Positions 1-4,607 of a stretch of 6,979 nt of DNA are shown here, in pieces. Each line of letters opens with the position of its first letter. Position 1 is the first letter of the stretch. The DNA is from an uncultured Candidatus Saccharibacteria bacterium (GTDB lineage Bacteria > Patescibacteriota > Saccharimonadia > Saccharimonadales > Saccharimonadaceae), in assembly GCA_938036915.1 (NCBI GenBank), contig CALHVV010000058.1:1-6979 (forward strand). Reading direction: 5' to 3'. A program made the position numbers and the translations under genes. The notes below the pieces were generated by a model that made no database searches, was not told where the DNA came from, and saw only the letters and a program-made list of their open reading frames with translations.

Positions 1-447
1 CCACTCCTCCAGGTGCGGGAGCTTCACGTCCAGGATGGCCGCCTGCAGCGCGTCCAGCCTGCTGTTCAGCCCCACCTCCCGATGAAAGTACGCGGCGCCC
101 TCGCCGTGTACGCGCAGCTGCCGTAGGCGGGCGACCGTCTTTGGGTCCCGCGCCGTCACCATGCCGCCGTCCCCGCAGCCGCCCAGGTTCTTCGTCGGAA
201 AGAAGGAGAAGCAGCCGAGATCCCCCCACGCACCCGCCCGCAGGATCTGGTCCCCGACGCGGCGCCACGCGCCGAAGGCCTGGGCCGCGTCCTCGACGAT
301 CAGAACCCCCCGCTCCTCCAGGAGGGGCGCGATCTCCTCGATCGGCACCGTCTGCCCGAAGAGGTGCACGGGCAGAAAGGCCTTCGTCCGCGGCGTGAGG
401 CGTCGAAGCACGTCCTGCAGGTCCACGTTGTAGGTGTCGGGGTCGAT
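1..447 (-). CDS. DegT/DnrJ/EryC1/StrS-type aminotransferase, internal fragment
   Basis: This is the middle of a PLP-dependent sugar aminotransferase. Enzymes of this family put an amino group on nucleotide-linked keto-sugars for cell-surface polysaccharide or natural-product glycosides. Read on the minus strand, the frame is open to base 1 and leaves the window. Family marks are the strand ending PVHLFGQ, the VEDAAQAFGA segment whose Asp (bases 289-291) should contact the PLP pyridine nitrogen, and CFSFFPTKNLGG, whose Lys (bases 190-192) is the expected Schiff-base residue. These are followed by GDGGMV and the GLNSRLDALQAAIL segment. The N-terminal cofactor-binding part is absent: the reading frame passes directly into PheS at about 430-447. 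Base composition is near 70% GC with GC-rich third positions, clearly unlike everything to its right, so it probably comes from another genome. The family call is strong; the sugar substrate cannot be told. Confidence 0.88.
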   Translation of the reverse strand, partial: MDPDTYNVDLQDVLRRLTPRTKAFLPVHLFGQTVPIEEIAPLLEERGVLIVEDAAQAFGAWRRVGDQILRAGAWGDLGCFSFFPTKNLGGCGDGGMVTARDPKTVARLRQLRVHGEGAAYFHREVGLNSRLDALQAAILDVKLPHLEEW

Positions 448-450
448 GTT
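427..450. other. In-frame chimeric junction between pheS and the aminotransferase
   Basis: On the minus strand, codons 448-450 to 427-429 read N-IDPDTY-N. PheS proteins typically have ANIDPDTYSGF here, and DegT aminotransferases typically have DIDPDTYNVD, so the two genes share the peptide and probably 15-20 bases of DNA. GC content changes sharply across this point, from about 70% to about 50-55%. The frame stays open through both genes. The likeliest explanation is a template-switch or assembly chimera at a microhomology; a true recombination is less likely. Confidence 0.82.
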
Positions 451-1362
451 GGCTGCCCGTAGCACGTTGGGGTGGATTAAGCCGCAGCCAATCAGCTCCA
501 CCCAGCCTTCGCCACTACACACCTTGCAGCCTGGGTCTTTGCCTTCGCAGAAGGGGCAGCTCAGGGCAAACTCAAAGCTTGGTTCGGTGAAGGGAAAGTA
601 GAAGGGATTAACCCGCACATCAAGCTGCTTGCCGTAGTAGCTTTGCAAAAATTCCTGCAAGGTGGCAATCAAGTTACCGACGTTGACTCCCTTAGCCACA
701 TAGACGCCTTCCACTTGGTAGAAGGTGTGCTCGTGCCGAGCATCCAGGTCTTCATTACGAAAGACACGGTCGGGTACAATGGCGGCGATTGCTTCACCCG
801 CATCCAAATTGTGGCGATAGGTGGTCAGGACGCGATTTTGCATGGTGCTGGTGTGAGCTGGCGCGATCAGGCGATCGCCCTGCGCGTCTGTCTCGACGGT
901 CATGAAGGTGTCGTAATCATCGCGGGCGGGGTGGCCTTTGGGGAAGTTGAGGCTCTCGAACATATGGAACTGATCATCGATCTCGCGCGACTCCTCCACC
1001 ACAAACCCCATGCGGTAGAAGATATCAGCAATCCGCTCGATCTCTTGCATGAGGGGATGGATTGACCCTTGGTTTGTTGGTAGTAATGCTGGAATAGCAG
1101 TGTTGATATCCATCGGTGCAGTGACGTCGATCGGTGTGCGCTCAACCGTCTCAAGTTCCTCAAGACGGCGCTCGATGGCGGTTTGCACGGCTTGCTTGAG
1201 CTCATTAACACGCTTGCCAAATGGTCCACGCTCCGCTGGGGGGAGCGATGTGATATGCCCATACAGTGCGCGCAATTCCTCGTGGCGCAGTACTTCGCGC
1301 GGGGTGGTCGATTGGCTCACGGCCAGGAGTAGCTTTTGCTGGATAGCGTCAAGGTTTGTCAT
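430..1362 (-). CDS. pheS: Phenylalanyl-tRNA synthetase alpha subunit, C-terminally truncated by a junction
   Basis: PheS carries the catalytic core of the heterotetrameric class II synthetase that charges tRNA-Phe in the cytoplasm. The start at 1362 (MTNLDAIQQKLLLAVSQS) has an SD core GGAG seven bases upstream. An N-terminal coiled-coil-like region (about 1-75, rich in E/R/L) precedes the catalytic domain: GSIHPLMQEIERIADIFYRM at about 99-118, HTSTMQ at 170-175, and motif 2, FRNEDLDARHEHTFYQVEG, at 201-219. The segment VNPFYFPFTEPSFEF follows, then four cysteines at 269, 272, 279 and 282 of the zinc-knuckle kind some bacterial PheS have, and GLIHPNVLRAANIDPDTY. A normal PheS goes on with SGFAFGMGxER (motif 3) and ends near 330-350 residues. 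Here the frame runs instead into an aminotransferase, so motif 3 and the last ~40 residues are missing. The expected downstream pheT is not seen either. Confidence 0.93.
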
Positions 1363-1374
1363 ACTGCCACTCCG
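1363..1374 (-). promoter_or_regulatory. Ribosome binding site of pheS in the intercistronic gap
   Basis: The twelve bases between the stop of the small membrane-protein gene and the pheS ATG contain, on the minus strand, GGAG at 1373-1370 with a seven-base spacer. This fixes the pheS start at 1362 and supports one transcript for both genes. Confidence 0.7.
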
Positions 1375-1638
1375 TTATTGTTGTCCATTAATGGTTAGCG
1401 CAACAAAAAAGCCAAAGGTAAGCAGCGCAAGAAAGCCAACCACCAGCCACACCCCAGCTAGTGTCGTTGTTTGCTTGGTACCTTTGAGATATTCGGATTG
1501 CTCGACGCCGGTATCGCCGCTTGCTGGTGCGGTGCCATCACCAGTGTGGCTGCTGGCAGCTGCTTTAGCGCGGAGATCGGCCGCGATACGCTCTTGCAGC
1601 TCACTGCGCGTTTGGTCTTGTTTCATATATTGTCCCAT
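1375..1638 (-). CDS. Small single-pass membrane protein upstream of pheS
   Basis: I do not recognise this 87-residue protein. Residues 1-58 are hydrophilic and rich in Gln, Ala, Ser, Thr and Gly, with a charged helix-like stretch (SELQERIAADLRAKAAA, 12-28) followed by a flexible Gly/Thr/Ser linker. Residues about 60-83 (LAGVWLVVGFLALLTFGFF then VALTI) form one clear membrane helix, leaving only a short polar tail, so it is either tail-anchored or a bitopic protein with a cytoplasmic N-terminus. It ends 12 bases before pheS in the same direction and probably shares its transcript. Two starts are possible. The ATG at 1638 sits almost at the transcription start predicted from the extended -10 element. 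An ATG four codons later (1626) has a GGGA a few bases upstream. The coding call is supported by the convincing helix and operon position; function is unknown. Confidence 0.7.
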   Translation of the reverse strand: MGQYMKQDQTRSELQERIAADLRAKAAASSHTGDGTAPASGDTGVEQSEYLKGTKQTTTLAGVWLVVGFLALLTFGFFVALTINGQQ

Positions 1639-1644
1639 GTCTTT

Positions 1645-1653
1645 AGTATAGCA
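1645..1653 (-). promoter_or_regulatory. Extended -10 promoter for the small membrane protein and pheS
   Basis: On the minus strand the sequence reads TGC-TATACT (TGn extended -10, hexamer at 1650-1645), followed by AAAG. No good -35 is seen at the usual distance, as is common with extended -10 promoters. Transcription would begin at about 1640-1638, essentially at the first ATG of the downstream gene. Confidence 0.55.
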
Positions 1654-1701
1654 TTATTTGGCACAATCGACATCTGATATCGCCGACAAACAGGGTGATG
1701 T

Positions 1702-1709
1702 GATATACT
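1702..1709 (+). promoter_or_regulatory. Extended -10 promoter for the aquaporin-like gene
   Basis: TGA-TATACT followed by AAAG lies 34 bases before the aquaporin ATG. It matches the minus-strand promoter at 1653-1641 over 12 of 13 positions. A poor -35 (CCGACA) lies 15 bases upstream. Transcription would start near 1716, giving a leader of about 28 bases that contains the SD. Confidence 0.6.
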
Positions 1710-1731
1710 AAAGGCGTAGTATCAACTAGTG

Positions 1732-1739
1732 AAGGAGGG
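1732..1739 (+). promoter_or_regulatory. Strong Shine-Dalgarno that decides the aquaporin start
   Basis: AAGGAGGG ends four bases before the ATG at 1744. An in-frame GTG at 1729 would put this SD inside the coding sequence, so the ATG at 1744 is the better start. Confidence 0.8.
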
Positions 1740-1743
1740 ACGT

Positions 1744-2640
1744 ATGGCTACCAAAAAAGCCGTTTCGACCAAAAAATCGGCCGCGAAAGACTCGGCCTCC
1801 CAGCCTCAGGCTGCACCAACCGTAAAGGCTGCATCGACCACATCAGCCACCAAGACTGTTGTCCATAAGCGACGCGAGCCAGCTCTACCAAGCAACTTGC
1901 TCAACATTATTTTTGCTGAGCTGCTTGGTACATTTATGCTCACTATTGCCGCGATTGGTGCGGCAACTCAATTTGCACCACTCTACCTTGGCCTCACACT
2001 GCTTGTGATTGCTGTGGCGGTGGGTGCAGTATCAGGCGCGCATATCAACCCAGCGGTCACCTTTGGCCTCTGGACGATGCGCAAGCTCAAGACAGCGCTG
2101 GTGCCATTCTACTGGATTGCTCAGCTGCTTGGTGGCGCGCTGGCTGTCGTTGTACTCAACGGCTTGAGTGGGAGTGCCTTCAAGCTCAGCTTCGAGCACT
2201 TTACTACCTTTAGTTGGGCGGTCTTTGGTGTTGAGCTCGTCGGCGCAGCGGTGCTGATGTTTGGCATCGCGGCTGCCGTATCGCGCGTAGCCGAGCTCAA
2301 GCAAACAGGCCAGGCAGCGGGGATCGGTCTATCTTTGGCCGCTGCCGCTATCGTGGCCGGTGGTTTACTGACACAGGTACAGGCTTCGGTGGATACATCG
2401 TCAGTTCAAGACATCAAACACTTACCACACGAACTGCGTGCAAAGAGTGCAACACTCAACCCAGCAGTGGCCATTGCTGCAACAGAGGCACCAGACAGTA
2501 GCTTTACTGGCGCACAAGCAAGCCGTGGCGAGACTGGCTATAGCCGTCTGAGCCTTGAGGTGATCGCTGGTACCTTGATCGGTGCTGCACTTGGTGGCAA
2601 CCTCTATCTACTGGTGGCAGGCCGCAAAGCAGAATCGTAA
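1744..2640 (+). CDS. Aquaporin-like MIP-family channel with basic N-terminal tail
   Basis: This 298-residue membrane protein belongs to the major intrinsic protein family, which conducts water or small neutral solutes. Six helices can be placed at about 52-73, 80-98, 117-138, 155-180, 191-211 and 270-293. The first pore half-helix carries the classic SGAHINPAVTFG (NPA at 102-104). The second carries TLNPAVAIA (NPA at 239-241). The usual Arg directly after the second NPA, part of the aromatic/arginine filter, is Val242 here, so solute selectivity should differ from a standard water channel. Loop E is long on both sides of the second NPA, with an inserted polar segment at about 248-268. Residues 1-50 form a disordered tail rich in Lys, Ala, Ser and Thr, ending HKRREPALPSN, unusual for bacterial aquaporins. 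The gene is divergent from the pheS unit and followed by its own terminator. Family call firm; substrate unknown. Confidence 0.9.
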   Translation: MATKKAVSTKKSAAKDSASQPQAAPTVKAASTTSATKTVVHKRREPALPSNLLNIIFAELLGTFMLTIAAIGAATQFAPLYLGLTLLVIAVAVGAVSGAHINPAVTFGLWTMRKLKTALVPFYWIAQLLGGALAVVVLNGLSGSAFKLSFEHFTTFSWAVFGVELVGAAVLMFGIAAAVSRVAELKQTGQAAGIGLSLAAAAIVAGGLLTQVQASVDTSSVQDIKHLPHELRAKSATLNPAVAIAATEAPDSSFTGAQASRGETGYSRLSLEVIAGTLIGAALGGNLYLLVAGRKAES

Positions 2641-2665
2641 GCAGCGCCGCGCATCAGATTGAGAC

Positions 2666-2696
2666 CAAGACCACTCTCTTTAGTAGAGTGGTCTTG
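2666..2696 (+). terminator. Intrinsic terminator after the aquaporin gene
   Basis: A perfect 12-bp stem (CAAGACCACTCT and its complement) encloses a 7-base loop, 25 bases after the aquaporin stop. The following tract, CTATATTTG, is only moderately T-rich, so termination may be incomplete. The end of the stem overlaps the putative -35 of the next gene. Confidence 0.7.
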
Positions 2697-2722
2697 CTAT
2701 ATTTGCAAACATTCGCCATACT
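2694..2722 (+). promoter_or_regulatory. Promoter of the alpha/beta hydrolase, probably giving a leaderless mRNA
   Basis: TTGCTA (2694-2699), a 17-base spacer and CATACT (2717-2722) each match the consensus hexamers at four of six positions. Transcription would start about 6-8 bases after the -10, at or next to the ATG at 2730. No SD precedes that ATG. Confidence 0.45.
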
Positions 2723-2729
2723 ATAGCAT

Positions 2730-3722
2730 ATGAAAGATTCTCCCTCACCCCAAGCTGGAATTATAAAAGTAATTGCTACGCTCATTGGCGGCATTGTTGC
2801 AGTTGGCGCAATCGCCGTTGCAGCTGCCTTCTTGTGGCCCGCCCAGAAGGCAGAACTACGCACAGCAGATATCAAGCGACTAGATTATGATAGCTCAACG
2901 GCGGCTATCAACCAGCAAATTACCCACGATACAGCAGAGGCTGGCCTGCGCAGCGAATGTCGCTCGTTTGCCAAGACGCATGGCAAGAAAACAGCCAAGG
3001 CTATCTTGCTTATCCATGGTATTAGCGGTTGCACTAGCGACATGGCCGATATTGCCAATGTATTCTACGAGCAGGGCTACAACGTTTATGCGCCGCGCGT
3101 GTCACAGCATGGCTATGCCGACAAGAAGCGCCATGGTCAGATCTCCTTCAGCGATATGGTCAATTATATGGCCACGAGTGCTCGTCAGGTCAGCGGCCTT
3201 GGTGAGGAAGTTGGGGTGGCGGGCCACTCTGGCGGTGGCAATATGGCAACGTGGCTTGCGCAGTATGGTAATGGACTCTTCTCGCGGGTGCTCCTTATTG
3301 CGCCATTTTATGAACCATCGGCTAGCCAGGCTCCCAAGTGGCAGATCCCGCTCATGCGCAACCTCTACGGCAATAATATCCTACCAGATCGCTACAGTGG
3401 TAATGATGAGGTGAATGGCCTGTCGTATCGCGCCCTAGCAAAGTACGTCACGCTCAAAGAAAACTACAAAGCCAACCTTGCTGCACCAGGCCTCAAGCAT
3501 GTTGGTGTGGTCGTGAGTGAAGGGGATCATGATATCGACCCAGACCTCGCGCACGACATCCCGCAAAAAATGGCAACCAACAACAATGCTTCCTTCCAAT
3601 ACAAAAAATTCCCTGCCAGTATGAATATTGGTCACGACATGACACGGCGCGCTTCGCCGGGGGTGAGCGCTCATAGCGAGGAAGTCTTCCAGACCTACCT
3701 TGCTGTGTACGAAGGGAAGTAA
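2730..3722 (+). CDS. Membrane-anchored alpha/beta hydrolase (carboxylesterase/lipase-like)
   Basis: This 330-residue serine hydrolase should act outside the membrane, held by an uncleaved N-terminal signal anchor (about 11-35, IIKVIATLIGGIVAVGAIAV onward). The fold's marks appear in order: the oxyanion-loop HG in LLIHGISG (96-97); a strand, YNVYAPRVSQHGY, like the YxVyaPrLpGHG of Est30/monoglyceride-lipase enzymes; and the nucleophile elbow GHSGGG with Ser167. Next come a lid or cap region (about 195-250), an acid candidate in VVSEGDHDIDPD (Asp266 the most likely), and the catalytic His302 in NIGHDM. The only two cysteines, 77 and 101, could form a disulfide. It follows a terminator and has its own promoter. 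A close paralogue lies inverted at the right edge of the window (about 40 of 52 residues identical by eye after the Ser elbow). Substrate is unknown; surface lipid or ester cleavage is a reasonable inference for a host-attached bacterium. Confidence 0.88.
   Translation: MKDSPSPQAGIIKVIATLIGGIVAVGAIAVAAAFLWPAQKAELRTADIKRLDYDSSTAAINQQITHDTAEAGLRSECRSFAKTHGKKTAKAILLIHGISGCTSDMADIANVFYEQGYNVYAPRVSQHGYADKKRHGQISFSDMVNYMATSARQVSGLGEEVGVAGHSGGGNMATWLAQYGNGLFSRVLLIAPFYEPSASQAPKWQIPLMRNLYGNNILPDRYSGNDEVNGLSYRALAKYVTLKENYKANLAAPGLKHVGVVVSEGDHDIDPDLAHDIPQKMATNNNASFQYKKFPASMNIGHDMTRRASPGVSAHSEEVFQTYLAVYEGK
3249..3274 (+). repeat. Inverted 26-bp exact repeat, copy in first hydrolase gene
   Basis: These 26 bases, coding for TWLAQYGNG just after the nucleophile Ser, occur exactly as the reverse complement at 6908-6933 in the second hydrolase gene. 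Flanking bases differ on both sides. Confidence 0.9.
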
Positions 3723-3725
3723 AAA

Positions 3726-3734
3726 TGATATAAT
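3726..3734 (+). promoter_or_regulatory. Consensus extended -10 promoter
   Basis: TGA-TATAAT is a perfect extended -10, lying directly behind the hydrolase stop codon. Transcription would begin near 3741, just ahead of the SD at 3745-3751 and the ATG at 3763. This argues that 3763 is the intended start of the following gene. Confidence 0.6.
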
Positions 3735-3744
3735 AATGTAAAAG

Positions 3745-3751
3745 AAAGGAG
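3745..3751 (+). promoter_or_regulatory. Shine-Dalgarno pointing to an ATG at 3763
   Basis: AAAGGAG ends 11 bases before the ATG at 3763, which opens only nine codons (MSNSREREK) before TAG at 3790-3792. It is the only good SD in front of the next gene, whose body lies in another frame. Confidence 0.6.
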
Positions 3752-3773
3752 TAGAATAGATCATGAGTAATTC

Positions 3774-3782
3774 GAGAGAGAG
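3774..3782 (+). repeat. Short GA dinucleotide tract at an apparent frameshift
   Basis: GAGAGAGAG (4.5 units) lies in the first codons after the ATG at 3763. Removing one GA unit (or adding one base) would join that ATG to the long frame that is open from 3771 through 4331. This is either a sequencing or assembly slip, a true disabling mutation, or a slippage switch. Confidence 0.5.
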
Positions 3783-3818
3783 GGAGAAGTAGGAGCGCAC
3801 AGGACTCCACCGAGTGAG

Positions 3819-4331
3819 GTGATCTCTCCTGATCCAAAAGAACAGAGCGAGGCTTCGTTTGCTCATGTGGTGGGGCCAGTCATGCCTCTCGATAATGTAT
3901 TAAAACATCTCGCAGAGAATGGTAGAGCAGTCGACCGGAAAGACCTTATTATTCTGAAAACAGCTAACGGTACGCTGGTTTGTCCAAAGCAGCAGTTGAT
4001 CGAGCGCACCGATGAAGCGGGCAAGCGTACCTGGGAGGTCTCACCATATGTGATAGCACTGTGGAAAGTGACTGGGCTGAGCGGCAACGACGGTTGGACG
4101 CGTGCAGCGAGGTTAGCTGCAAAATATGAAATAAGAGGGCATCAATACAGCTTGTTTGATATTGCTACCAACCCAGAGATATCTGATGAGGACAAACAAT
4201 TTGTCCTTCGGTGTGTTTTGGCTGAGGAAGGTGAAAGAGCAGATTGGAACGGCGACCCTGACTTCAATAAGAAGCGTGAGGAGGTTGTTGCATATATTGA
4301 GGATAGCTTTGGTGTCTCTGTCGAAGAATAG
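3819..4331 (+). CDS. Unrecognised soluble protein, start uncertain (likely frameshifted from 3763)
   Basis: I do not recognise this protein. From the GTG at 3819 it has 170 residues, no signal peptide and no membrane helix. It looks like a cytoplasmic mixed alpha/beta protein: an N-terminal region with LDNVLKHLAENGRAVDRKDL, a strand-like ILKTANGTLVCPKQQLIER, an aromatic middle (WEVSPYVIALWKVTGL), and an acidic helical C-terminus (ISDEDKQFVLRCVLAEEGER, then YIEDSFGVSVEE). The GTG has only a weak SD. The same frame is open back to 3771, encoding FEREGEVGAHRTPPSE. A good promoter and SD serve an ATG at 3763 in a different frame, joinable across the GA tract. I therefore think the true protein is about 18 residues longer and the sequence carries a one- or two-base indel. 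Alternative starts are GTG 3867 and ATG 3882. It stands alone, with a terminator 112 bases downstream. Confidence 0.65.
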   Translation: MISPDPKEQSEASFAHVVGPVMPLDNVLKHLAENGRAVDRKDLIILKTANGTLVCPKQQLIERTDEAGKRTWEVSPYVIALWKVTGLSGNDGWTRAARLAAKYEIRGHQYSLFDIATNPEISDEDKQFVLRCVLAEEGERADWNGDPDFNKKREEVVAYIEDSFGVSVEE

Positions 4332-4339
4332 ATAACTAC

Positions 4340-4356
4340 TGATAGGCAATCTATCA
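4340..4356 (+). terminator. Weak hairpin just after the unrecognised gene
   Basis: TGATAG and CTATCA form a 6-bp AT-rich stem with a 5-base loop, nine bases after the stop codon, followed by TTTA. It is too weak to be sure. The stronger terminator lies at 4444-4471. Confidence 0.25.
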
Positions 4357-4443
4357 TTTATGCTGAGCCGGTCGCAGGCGATTGAGCGGTGGCGCGCGAA
4401 GCATCTGTAGCAATAACAAGCGCAGCCGATACGTTAGATTATA

Positions 4444-4471
4444 AAAACCAGCAGAACACCCTGCTGGTTTT
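4444..4471 (+). terminator. Strong intrinsic terminator, probably bidirectional
   Basis: AAAACCAGCAG and CTGCTGGTTTT form a perfect 11-bp stem with a 6-base loop. Runs of A before and T after make it a plausible terminator on either strand. It separates the unrecognised gene from the CPBP protease promoter. Confidence 0.75.
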
Positions 4472-4510
4472 GCATATCAAGACTGTTCCGTCATATAAAA
4501 GAACATACTA

Positions 4511-4540
4511 TTGACATTATATCGAGCTACGGTATACAAT
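4511..4540 (+). promoter_or_regulatory. Near-consensus sigma70-type promoter for the CPBP protease
   Basis: TTGACA (4511-4516) is a perfect -35. The -10 is either TATACA at 4533 (16-base spacer) or TACAAT at 4535 (18-base spacer, five of six matches). Transcription starting near 4547 leaves a leader of about 60 bases before the ATG at 4608. It is the strongest promoter in the window by eye. Confidence 0.7.
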
Positions 4541-4607
4541 AAGAATATACGATATATCGCACTACGATACATATGACTTCGATGTACTAATCGAGAAAGG
4601 ATAGTTA

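Noticed and set aside
141..433. Plus-strand open frames rich in Pro/Arg/Ser
   Set aside because: They are antisense shadows in high-GC DNA of the aminotransferase, which has clear family motifs on the minus strand.
643..1651. Plus-strand open frames across pheS and the small membrane-protein gene
   Set aside because: Antisense to pheS, whose motifs are unmistakable, and to the small membrane protein with its good helix; no SD or domain on the plus strand.
3763..3792. Programmed -1 ribosomal frameshifting as the explanation of the split start
   Set aside because: No canonical X-XXY-YYZ slippery heptamer or downstream structure is apparent; a GA-unit indel explains it more simply.
4360..4410. 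Short 16-codon frame (MLSRSQAIERWRAKHL) between the unknown gene and its terminator
   Set aside because: No SD, very short, and nothing to support translation. It might be a remnant of a gene end, but this cannot be shown.
4331..4607. Search for a tRNA, riboswitch or CRISPR repeats in the longer intergenic gaps
   Set aside because: No cloverleaf arms, no T-loop consensus and no regularly spaced repeats seen; only the terminator and promoter are supported.
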